A DNA stretch of 64,000 nt from a virus. Under the pieces are notes generated by a model that saw only the letters and a program-made list of their open reading frames with translations, was not told where the DNA came from and ran no database searches. The DNA is taken from the IMG/VR virus record IMGVR_UViG_3300009128_000006, positions 1-64,000 of that record. One strand, written 5' to 3'. Below are positions 35,313 to 42,688 of this stretch, piece by piece. The translations under genes and the position numbers were made by a program. Position 1 is the first letter of the stretch; each line of letters begins with the position of its first letter.

Positions 35313-38300
35313 ATGGGCATTTACGACGAGGATCCTGACGTTCTGGAGTACTCCATTGAAGGGTGGAACTCCCTTGAGTACCGGGAGCCGTGGGATCACG
35401 AACCACCGATTCCTGCCGTAGAGGATTGGGAGGTAGAGCGACACTTGCGGGAGCAGAGGCTCCGCTACGCCCTCACCCCGTCGCAGTTCACGGAAGAGAC
35501 TGTGCTCATGCCCAACGCGAAGACGCGGGCATTGGAGGCGTTTTCCTTCGCAGATCGTCCTTACCTGAGGAAGGTCTACAATACGCAGTCCAATCGTGTC
35601 CTTCTCATGGCCGGACGGCAGGTGGAGAAGTGTGTTCATGAAGATGAAGTAGTAGTCGACTCTTTCGGCAAGCCGACCCCTATCAAAGACCTGTTGGTCG
35701 GCGATATACTTGTGTGCTTGGCTACCGAGGAAACGTCCCCGAATGTTGAGCGAGGGTCGGGATCTCGGATGACCACGTCAAAGATTACGTGGAAGTCTCG
35801 CAAGCGTAAGAAGCCTTGCCGCGAGATCCGGACGAGACAGGGCCATCGCTCTCGTATGGCTACGACACATCCTGTTCGGGTGTGGAACGGGTGGAAGGCT
35901 GCTGGAGATCTCGAAATAGGAGATCGAATCGCAGTGGTTCGTAGGGCAGGGGTGTTCAGCAGCTGCGATTACGACGTGTCTTCCTCTCGGGTACGGCTCA
36001 CCGCCTACATGATTGGAGATGGCGGGTGCAACCCCAAAGACGTGACCTTCACGAACGAGACCTTTGAGGTCCTTGACGATTTCGACGATGCTCTTGTTGA
36101 TGAAGGGATGTCGTACACCTTCTCACCCAAGAAGGATTCAAACACGACCTGCTTCCGTCTCCCTCGCTATCGAGCAGAGAAGCTCCGTGGATGGCTGGAA
36201 GAGGATGGTCTTTTGGGGACGGACTCCTACTCGAAGTTCCTTCCTGATTGGGTATTTCGTCTTTCGCGAGAGCAGACGTCTCTGTTCCTGAACAGGCTTT
36301 GGTCTACAGACGGGCACGTCAAGTGCAACACCGACACGAAGTGGTCCATCGAGTACTGCTCTATGTCGGAGAGGCTGGTCAGGCAGGTTCAGGCATTGCT
36401 GTGGAAGCTTGGCATCCCTTCCAGGATCAGAGAGAACTGGCCTTCGATCTATAAGAAGCGCGGTGAGAAGGTTCTTGCTTATATCCTCCGTATCGAGACT
36501 CAAGAAGGTGTACGTTCGTTCGTTCGTGACATCGGTGCGCTTGGAAAGATCGAGCGGCAAGAGCTTGACCCCTGGGAGACCAACAACAATCGAGACACGT
36601 TGCCGTTGGAGGTGAACGAGTTCATACGGGAGATCTACGATGAGGTCTCACCGAAGAAGGGAGACCGAACCCTTCAGTCCGCAGGACTTCGCCGTAGCCC
36701 TAAGTACTGCCTGACCCGGAAGAAGCTGCTCGCGTATGTCGAGTTTTTCGAAGGAGACCCTCGATACTCACCCTCGAAAGTTCGGCTCCTGAAGGAGCAC
36801 GTGAGTTCTGACATTTACTGGGACGAGGTGGAGTCTATCAACGAGATGGGGGAGCAGTGGTGCTACGACCTGACGGTTGATCGTCATCACAACTTCGTCG
36901 CAGGCGGGATTGTCACGCACAACAGCACCTCTCTCGGTAATCGGATGCTGGCTCTATGCTGCCTCATCCCGCATTTCCGTGCACTGTACGTCTCCCCGTC
37001 TTCAACACAGACCAAGGAGTTCTCGAACCGGCGGTTGCGTGAAGTCTTGATGACCTCGCCGCGACTGAGGACGTGGTTCCCGCAGCATCTCACGGACAAT
37101 GTCTTTGAGAAGCGAGCCATCAACCGGAGTGGAATCACACTCCGGTATGCGTTCCTCAACGCAGATCGCTGCCGGGGACTCTCTGCAGATAGTGTCATCC
37201 TCGACGAGTTCCAGGATCTCCTTCTCGACACTATTCCGGTCATCGAGGAGGCTGCGTCCCACTCCGCCTTCAAGTACTTCATCTACGCAGGAACTCCGAA
37301 GTCGCTCGACAACCCGATCGAGCACTACTGGTCCACCTTCTCGACTCGCAACGAATGGGCAGTCCCCTGTGAGCGGCACGGCACTCCTAAGGTTCCGGGC
37401 TCCTGGCACTGGAACATCCTGGGTGAGAGGAACATCTCCAAGGCCGGACCGGTCTGTGACCGCTGCGGCGGTCCCATCTTCCCCAACCATCCGAAAGCAC
37501 AATGGGTCCGTACCGGTAACCCCGACCCCAACCTCACGGTCTTTGAGGGTTTCCGCATCCCGCAGCTCATGGTCCCCTGGATCAGCTGGAAGGAGCTGTG
37601 GACCAAGTACACGGACTACCCACGTGCACAGTTCTTTAACGAGTGCCTGGGCCAGTCCTTCGATTCAGGACAGCGCCCTCTCACTCAGGACGACATCAGG
37701 CAAAACTGTGATTCCTCAATCACCCTCACTCCCGAAGGGGTGGCCGACATCCGTCGACGGATGGCGGGGGTTCAGCTCTATGGCGGCATCGACTGGGGCC
37801 AGGGCTCGACGAACTCGTACACGGTGTTCTTCGTAGGCGGGTACCTCAACAACAAGTTCACCATCTTCTTCTGCCATCGCTTCGTTGGAGCGGAATCCGA
37901 ACCGCGCACCCAGCTCAAGAAGATCTGCAGGATCATCGAGACCTTCAACCTTGCCCGCGTCTGTGTTGACCATGGTGGAGGCTTCTGGCCAAACGGTGAG
38001 CTTCTTCGTCGCTATGGCTCCAATCGCATCGTACGGGTGCAGTACCTCACGCCGAATGTCTTCATGCGTTGGGATGAGGCTCTTGGGCGGTACATCATCC
38101 ACCGCTCCGAAGTCATGTCGGCGATGTTCAATGCCATCAAGCGTGGCACCGTAGTCCGCTTCCCCGCATGGAAGTACTTCAAGACTCCATTCGCCAAAGA
38201 CTTCCTGTCCATCTTCTCTGAGTACAGCGAGAAGATGCACATGACGCAGTACAAGAAGTCGGCCAACAACACCGACGACTCCTTCCATGCGTTCCTCTAC

Positions 38301-38396
38301 TGCTTCCTCTCCTCGATGATTGACATTCCACGTCCTGATGTCTTCATCCCCTCGCAGGCTGTAGACCGTATGCTTGAGGCTCGTGAAGAATACTGA
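35313..38396 (+). CDS. terL: Terminase large subunit with intein
   Basis: 1027-residue precursor, about 596 after splicing. The ATPase pumps DNA into the head and the nuclease cuts it. The N-extein ends LLMAGRQVEK and the C-extein starts STSLGNRMLALC, together a terminase P-loop. Walker B is SVILDEFQDLL near residue 630, followed by a C-motif region with YAGTPKSLDN. The nuclease domain has YGGIDWGQGS near 828 and CVDHGGGFW near 886, with Asp residues that can bind metal. A zinc pair, CDRCG with an upstream Cys-rich loop, lies between them. ATG at 35313 follows AGGGAAAGG. A strong terminator lies after the stop. Confidence 0.93.
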   Translation: MGIYDEDPDVLEYSIEGWNSLEYREPWDHEPPIPAVEDWEVERHLREQRLRYALTPSQFTEETVLMPNAKTRALEAFSFADRPYLRKVYNTQSNRVLLMAGRQVEKCVHEDEVVVDSFGKPTPIKDLLVGDILVCLATEETSPNVERGSGSRMTTSKITWKSRKRKKPCREIRTRQGHRSRMATTHPVRVWNGWKAAGDLEIGDRIAVVRRAGVFSSCDYDVSSSRVRLTAYMIGDGGCNPKDVTFTNETFEVLDDFDDALVDEGMSYTFSPKKDSNTTCFRLPRYRAEKLRGWLEEDGLLGTDSYSKFLPDWVFRLSREQTSLFLNRLWSTDGHVKCNTDTKWSIEYCSMSERLVRQVQALLWKLGIPSRIRENWPSIYKKRGEKVLAYILRIETQEGVRSFVRDIGALGKIERQELDPWETNNNRDTLPLEVNEFIREIYDEVSPKKGDRTLQSAGLRRSPKYCLTRKKLLAYVEFFEGDPRYSPSKVRLLKEHVSSDIYWDEVESINEMGEQWCYDLTVDRHHNFVAGGIVTHNSTSLGNRMLALCCLIPHFRALYVSPSSTQTKEFSNRRLREVLMTSPRLRTWFPQHLTDNVFEKRAINRSGITLRYAFLNADRCRGLSADSVILDEFQDLLLDTIPVIEEAASHSAFKYFIYAGTPKSLDNPIEHYWSTFSTRNEWAVPCERHGTPKVPGSWHWNILGERNISKAGPVCDRCGGPIFPNHPKAQWVRTGNPDPNLTVFEGFRIPQLMVPWISWKELWTKYTDYPRAQFFNECLGQSFDSGQRPLTQDDIRQNCDSSITLTPEGVADIRRRMAGVQLYGGIDWGQGSTNSYTVFFVGGYLNNKFTIFFCHRFVGAESEPRTQLKKICRIIETFNLARVCVDHGGGFWPNGELLRRYGSNRIVRVQYLTPNVFMRWDEALGRYIIHRSEVMSAMFNAIKRGTVVRFPAWKYFKTPFAKDFLSIFSEYSEKMHMTQYKKSANNTDDSFHAFLYCFLSSMIDIPRPDVFIPSQAVDRMLEAREEY
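35631..36923 (+). mobile_element. Intein with LAGLIDADG endonuclease in the terminase P-loop
   Basis: 431 residues (107-537 of the precursor). It begins CVHEDEVVVDSFGKP, has block B MATTHPVRVW, endonuclease motifs AYMIGDGGCNP and FLNRLWSTDGHV, and ends GGIVTHN before Ser+1. It sits between Lys and Ser of the P-loop, the same structural site as the helicase intein. Confidence 0.95.
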
Positions 38397-38443
38397 GGGC
38401 TAAGAAGGATCGTAGGTAAAGAGGCTAAAACTTTGAACCAGAG

Positions 38444-38475
38444 AAGCGCGGGACCCCCTGAGAGGTCCCGCGCTT
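38444..38475. terminator. Bidirectional terminator between convergent genes
   Basis: Perfect 12-pair stem AAGCGCGGGACC / GGTCCCGCGCTT around an eight-base loop. It lies between the terminase stop (38396) and the stop of the leftward gene (38498), and TTGTTG follows on the plus strand. Confidence 0.78.
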
Positions 38476-38497
38476 GTTGAGGGGAAGAGGCGAGCAG

Positions 38498-38971
38498 CTA
38501 CGCCGCCAGAATCTTCCGCATGGCCTCGGCCATCTCGGGGTCCTCGGCGGCGGTCAGGAGCAGCTCCTTCATGCGCTCTTTCTTCTTGGCTTCCGCCTTG
38601 GCCTTCGCCTTCGCCTCCGCCTCCTGCGCCCGCGTCTCGGCCTTCGCCGCCTTCCGGTTCTCCCTCACCAAGTCCTTGGCGAAGTCCCTGCCGAGGACGA
38701 CGGGCTGCTGACGGATGGCCTCGTGGGTCACGAGCTGCTCGACCGTTTCCTTGTCGGAGAGGGCCACGCAGCCGCCAAGGGCGGCGAGCCCGCCAGCACC
38801 ACCAGCGAGGGCGGCGATGGGCCGGCTGATGCCGGCGTCGAAGGCGAGGGTGGCGATCTCGTTGATGCCAAGGCCAAGGCCCATGCCCAGGGTCGTGGCC
38901 TCGAGGGTGGTCTGAATGGGGCTTTCGTGGAGCCGCGCGGTGACGCGGTCGGGGAGAGTGGCACGACCCAT
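38498..38971 (-). CDS. Membrane-associated protein with Lys/Ala-rich tail
   Basis: 157 residues. ATG at 38971 is chosen because GGAGG lies seven bases upstream; another ATG two codons earlier is too close. Residues about 25-70 are Gly/Ala-rich and hydrophobic (GLGLGINEIATLAFDAGISR, then PIAALAGGAGGLAAL) and could form one or two membrane helices. From about 105 the sequence is a charged Lys/Glu/Ala helix, probably a coiled coil. No family recognised. It faces the terminase gene and has its own CATAAG element. Confidence 0.6.
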   Translation of the reverse strand: MGRATLPDRVTARLHESPIQTTLEATTLGMGLGLGINEIATLAFDAGISRPIAALAGGAGGLAALGGCVALSDKETVEQLVTHEAIRQQPVVLGRDFAKDLVRENRKAAKAETRAQEAEAKAKAKAEAKKKERMKELLLTAAEDPEMAEAMRKILAA

Positions 38972-38977
38972 GGTCAT

Positions 38978-39109
38978 ACCTCCGATTGATGGTTGGGTTG
39001 TTGGGGGGCGCTCAGGGCCAAACAGCTGGCATTCCTGGACGCAAAAGTCTTATGCCCGAAAGGACCGGCTCTTTTAGCCTCAGTCCTTCCCTTCCATGGG
39101 CAGACCCAC
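38978..39109 (-). promoter_or_regulatory. Upstream region of the 38971 gene with CATAAG element
   Basis: 132-base gap between two leftward genes. CATAAG on the minus strand is at 39054-39049, 78 to 83 bases before the start; CTTATGCCCGAAAGGA is the plus sequence. Nothing else is recognised. Confidence 0.42.
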
Positions 39110-39568
39110 TCAGTCCGTCCCGGACTCGTCCGTTTCGAAGACGAAGGCTCCGAAGGCTTCTGCCAAGGCCCTCAGAGCTGGGGCGGCCGTGGCCATCGCG
39201 ACCTCGAGCGCCTCCAGCCTCTCGTCCTGCGCCTCCATCCGATCCACTTGAAGGCCGATGACCTCCGCCATCTCGGCCTTCAGAGCCTCCACAGCCTTCG
39301 CCATCTCAGCCCGAGAAGGTGACGTCTCCGGTCCCCGCGCCACGAGGGTTTCGAGGTTGGTGAGCCGCGCTTCGATGCGGCTATAGACTGTACCCTGCGC
39401 CTTTGCAGGCCTCTCGGACCTCTGCGGAGCGCGTGTTGCCTCTCGGGCAGAGGGCTGCGTCCGAGAGGCGGGGGCGGGGGCGGAAGCGGGAGGCTTCGCC
39501 GGCCGCCGCAGGGACAGCTGGTGAAGGCGCGAAGTGAGCGCCTCCGCAACTGAGGTCTGGTGATTCAT
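39110..39568 (-). CDS. Coiled-coil protein with disordered Pro/Ala linker
   Basis: 152 residues; AAAGGAG lies four bases before the ATG. A short helical start is followed by a Pro/Ala/Arg-rich linker (about 22-58). A long coiled coil (ARLTNLETLVARG, then EMAKAVEALKAEMAEVIGLQ) follows, with an acidic end. It looks like an oligomeric adaptor. Function unknown. Confidence 0.58.
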   Translation of the reverse strand: MNHQTSVAEALTSRLHQLSLRRPAKPPASAPAPASRTQPSAREATRAPQRSERPAKAQGTVYSRIEARLTNLETLVARGPETSPSRAEMAKAVEALKAEMAEVIGLQVDRMEAQDERLEALEVAMATAAPALRALAEAFGAFVFETDESGTD

Positions 39569-39610
39569 AGTGCTCCTTTGGACAGCAACATCGGTTTGCC
39601 GACCAAAGCA

Positions 39611-39616
39611 CTTATG
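39611..39616 (-). promoter_or_regulatory. CATAAG element upstream of the 39568 gene
   Basis: CATAAG on the minus strand (CTTATGACTGGAA on plus), 43 to 48 bases before the ATG at 39568, in a 66-base gap between two leftward genes. Confidence 0.42.
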
Positions 39617-39634
39617 ACTGGAATCCCTACGATT

Positions 39635-40348
39635 TCATGCAGTCCTCTGGAACCTTCCCATCATCCCCGTCAGCTCGTCATGAATGGAACGAGGCGTGTT
39701 TGTGGGAGGTTGCAGGTGAGGGTCCCGAATCACACCGTACATCTCGGTGTAGCAGAGGGCTGACACTCGGAGTCGGCGTCGTCCTTCCACAAGAGTGCGG
39801 TGAACCTTCTGCACTCGAAGCGAGGTTTCGTAGTCCTCTCTTGTTGCCACATGCGCCACTTGAGCGATGCACAACTTCATGAGGAGTACCCAGGCCCGTC
39901 CATCTTCCACGGCCTCGGCCATGATGTGGAAGCTCTCTTCCGTCAGGCTCATGAAGATCTCAGCCCATGCTTCAAGCTCTTCAAGGCTGAAGCTCGTCCT
40001 ACCAAGAGTCTGAGCAGCACTCTCATGTAGCTGTCGTGCGGTCGTAGCTGTGAGGTTCAGCGGTGTGACTCGGGCGTCCAGGATGCGAAGCACCACCTCC
40101 ATCTCTGCCTGGAGCTTCCGTACCTGAGCTCGGAGTTCCAGGATCTCCTTCCGGCTCCCCCGTGTACGAGGCGTGTGAGATGTCCTGTCGCGTCGAAGCT
40201 CCTCCACCTCCAGCGGGCGGTACATGATCCGTCGCCCGTACTTCACCTTCGTCAATAGGCCGTCGCTGGCATAGCGGGCGACGGTGCGAGCGCAGCACTG
40301 TAGGTGTCGTGCGGCCTCTTGGGCAGTCATGAGGTTGTCTACGCTCAA
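39635..40348 (-). CDS. Helix-turn-helix DNA-binding regulator (MerR/excisionase-type domain)
   Basis: 237 residues starting with TTG at 40348, set by AGGAGG five bases upstream. Residues 7-50 form an HTH_17-type domain: MTAQEAARHLQCCARTVARY, ASDGLLTKVKYGRRIMYRPL. A coiled coil follows (EILELRAQVRKLQAEMEVVL), then a helical C-terminal domain of about 130 residues. The short HTH domain is common in excisionases and in phage regulators. It is the first gene of a leftward unit that is divergent to the long head-and-tail block, a good place for a switch between early and late transcription (inference). Confidence 0.72.
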   Translation of the reverse strand: MSVDNLMTAQEAARHLQCCARTVARYASDGLLTKVKYGRRIMYRPLEVEELRRDRTSHTPRTRGSRKEILELRAQVRKLQAEMEVVLRILDARVTPLNLTATTARQLHESAAQTLGRTSFSLEELEAWAEIFMSLTEESFHIMAEAVEDGRAWVLLMKLCIAQVAHVATREDYETSLRVQKVHRTLVEGRRRLRVSALCYTEMYGVIRDPHLQPPTNTPRSIHDELTGMMGRFQRTA

Positions 40349-40376
40349 TGTGCCTCCTGGCTGTTAGAGGTATAGT

Positions 40377-40382
40377 CCTATG
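40377..40382 (-). promoter_or_regulatory. CATAGG element between the HTH gene and the late block
   Basis: CATAGG on the minus strand, a one-base variant of CATAAG, 34 bases before the TTG start at 40348 and 12 before the rightward ATG at 40394. The adjoining GGTATAGTCC is AT-rich for this genome. Confidence 0.38.
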
Positions 40383-40393
40383 GAGAGGACACC

Positions 40394-41278
40394 ATGGTCT
40401 CCGATAGCGATCTCCGAAGCCTGGCTCGTGGAGCGACTACCCGATTCCTTGACGGAGGCGGGGACTTCACGACGTGTGTGGCGAAGGTCGCATCGGCCTC
40501 TTCTCACACTCTAACCGCGGAGCATATCCGTCGGGTGTGTGAGATGGCGTACCATGATGCCTTCGAGCGGGAGTGGCAGAAGCAGGCAGGCGGGAGCCGG
40601 CTGGTGTCCTTCGACCCGCCCTGTGCGAAGGAAGCTGCCCGGCTGTGCAATGCAGAGAAGGTTGCGGCCGCGCGAGTCCGGGCCACGACCGTGACTGGGC
40701 ATCCGACCATGGACAAGATCGCGATGGCAGAGATCCCGCACGTCCCTCTTCCGCCGCCCATCACGAACGCCTTCACCTCTGCCATGCGCTCCTCGCCTGT
40801 AGATCGGGAGCTCGGAGTCCGGGAGGCTCTTCACACCCTGAAGACTGCGGCCCAGGATCTCAATGAGGCGATCTCGCAGGTCGAGATCGAGATCGGCTCC
40901 GCCAAGTCGGCGGAGCTCTACGCCCACACTGCTCTGGGTCGTCAGGCTCGTCAGGCATGCCTGGACGGAGCGACTCCAGGCCAGGCCCTCGCGGTATGTG
41001 AGCACTTCCTGAAGGAGGCGGAAGGTGTTCCCGCTGACATCGCTGTGGATGTGCTGGCACACCTGGCAAGGGACATGATGACGGGCAACGTCTTCCCGGA
41101 GCCTGTGAAGCTCGCGGCCCCTCCGAACCCTCGTCACCCTCTGAACCGTCTGGTCGTGAAGGCGGCCCACATCCGTTTCGGACGACTGCAGCGGGAGATC
41201 GCTCTTGGTGATCTCCGTGCGGATCGTCAACGGCTGGAGAAGGAGCTGGGCAGTGAGCTCTACCAGCTCGGAGCGTGA
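40394..41278 (+). CDS. Head-block protein, unknown function
   Basis: 294 residues; a GAGAGG site precedes the ATG. Mostly helical, with VAKVASASS, LKTAAQDL, VKLAAPPN and VKAAHIRF motifs. The long helix near 155-175 (LNEAISQVEIEIGSAKSAEL) and a helical C-terminus suggest a bundle. It heads the rightward head block and may be a head-completion or internal protein; no family is recognised. Confidence 0.58.
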   Translation: MVSDSDLRSLARGATTRFLDGGGDFTTCVAKVASASSHTLTAEHIRRVCEMAYHDAFEREWQKQAGGSRLVSFDPPCAKEAARLCNAEKVAAARVRATTVTGHPTMDKIAMAEIPHVPLPPPITNAFTSAMRSSPVDRELGVREALHTLKTAAQDLNEAISQVEIEIGSAKSAELYAHTALGRQARQACLDGATPGQALAVCEHFLKEAEGVPADIAVDVLAHLARDMMTGNVFPEPVKLAAPPNPRHPLNRLVVKAAHIRFGRLQREIALGDLRADRQRLEKELGSELYQLGA

Positions 41279-41282
41279 GCGC

Positions 41283-41555
41283 ATGCAGCGGTTCCGGAAG
41301 CTCGCGCTTCTGGGAGCGGCCAAGGCTGTAGCCAAAGGAACGGCCAATGTGGCCGCGAAGGCTACAGGTGTTGGAGCGCGGACGACTTGGCGCACTGCCC
41401 AGAGAGTGTCCTCCGGCGAGAACCTCATGCCCAAATCCCGGGCCATAGGTCTCGTAGGTCTTGGCGGGGTTACTACCGTAGGCGGTGTGCGGACAGTTCG
41501 TGAAAACGCAAGAGCAGCTCGAGCAAGCTCAGAAGCTCCGTGGAAGGCACAATGA
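41283..41555 (+). CDS. Small basic, membrane-like protein
   Basis: 90 residues from ATG at 41283 (MQRFRKLALLGAAKAVAKGT). Two Gly/Ala-rich stretches (RKLALLGAAKAVAKGTANVA and GLVGLGGVTTVGGV) are separated by a basic link; the second could lie in a membrane. The stop overlaps the next start (ATGA). It resembles the short glycine-rich tails at the ends of other virion-block proteins. Confidence 0.52.
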   Translation: MQRFRKLALLGAAKAVAKGTANVAAKATGVGARTTWRTAQRVSSGENLMPKSRAIGLVGLGGVTTVGGVRTVRENARAARASSEAPWKAQ

Positions 41556-42682
41556 CCATCTCCATCTACACCGACTCTGACCTCTCTGCCGAGGATGTCC
41601 TGGAGCTGGAGGACTTCGACGGAATGCTCCACGAGGGATCGAAGCGTGCGTCCTTCGGACGAGTCGGAAGGATGGCTCGCAATGCGACGGAGAACACGGC
41701 TGCCCAACTCATTGCCGGCACTCTCGGAACTGCTACCGTGGTCGGCGGTAAGGCCATGTACGACAAGGCCACATATGGGCGTGACCTGCGGGCCATCACC
41801 GATGTCTACCCGCACTTGAAGAAGTACCCCGAGAAGGAGCTTCGCCTCGCTTACAGCTCGCTGCGGAACCTGAACCCGCAGTTCGCCAAGGATCCTCTGG
41901 TAGGAGGTACCCTCCTTGGGCAGCTCCTCCGGCAGCGGGATCCGCTCAACCCCAAGGCACTCCGTCTCGACCCGGGGATGGCTTCCGACCTGGTCCGCAA
42001 TCGTCGTGACACCCGGGGTGGAATCGACGAGATGGTCCCTGCGGCCTTCCAAGCAGGGATGCAGGGTGCGATGGATTACGAGGGCGTCCTCGGTGACCGT
42101 GCCTTCAAGCGGGAGATGGCCGCGGCGGATCGGTCCTTCAAGCGTGAGACGCAGACCGGCGATCACCGCTTCAAGCGGGAACTGCAGACCGGAGACCAGA
42201 CCTTCCGTCATGATGAGGCCCTGAAGGATCGCACGCTTCGGACCTCACAGTCTGCGGCTGATCGAGCTCAGCGTGGGAAGCATCACACCGAGCAGATCGA
42301 AGCACGACGTGGTGAAGAGCGGCGGCGGACCTCTCGAGAGCGGTCGAAGGGTGTTCGTGAGCGGATCGAACGGCTCACGGCCGAAGCCACACGTCGCAAG
42401 CACGACAAGGCGCTACAGCAGCAGAAGGACGATGCTGCGATGGGGCGTGAGCAGTACAAGGTCCTGAACAATCCGCTGTCACGCAAGAGTCGGAGGGCGC
42501 AGCGCAGGCGGGGGCTTCTGGCAGCGTACTCGGCCGAGCCTTCGCAGTCATCTACAGCGGATTACTCGGTGCGTGGTCTGGCTCGTGGTGTGGGTTCTCG
42601 GATTGACTCCTCGACCGGTTCGGGCCCTGATTCGGACCCGAGCACTCGTCGCGGATACCATCACCCAGGATCTCGGAAGTAG
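41552..42682 (+). CDS. Virion-block protein with undecapeptide repeats
   Basis: 376 residues. The N-terminal acidic part has GSKRASFGRV and a Gly/Ala segment (AAQLIAGTLGTATVVGG). Residues 182-247 are six 11-residue repeats beginning Asp-x-x-Phe-Lys-Arg-Glu, such as DRAFKREMAAA, DRSFKRETQTG and DHRFKRELQTG. Then comes a long Arg/Glu/Lys helix and a Ser-rich tail. Eleven-residue periods favour right-handed coiled coils or amphipathic helices. Function unknown; a scaffold or internal fibre is possible. Confidence 0.6.
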   Translation: MTISIYTDSDLSAEDVLELEDFDGMLHEGSKRASFGRVGRMARNATENTAAQLIAGTLGTATVVGGKAMYDKATYGRDLRAITDVYPHLKKYPEKELRLAYSSLRNLNPQFAKDPLVGGTLLGQLLRQRDPLNPKALRLDPGMASDLVRNRRDTRGGIDEMVPAAFQAGMQGAMDYEGVLGDRAFKREMAAADRSFKRETQTGDHRFKRELQTGDQTFRHDEALKDRTLRTSQSAADRAQRGKHHTEQIEARRGEERRRTSRERSKGVRERIERLTAEATRRKHDKALQQQKDDAAMGREQYKVLNNPLSRKSRRAQRRRGLLAAYSAEPSQSSTADYSVRGLARGVGSRIDSSTGSGPDSDPSTRRGYHHPGSRK

Positions 42683-42688
42683 GTCTGT

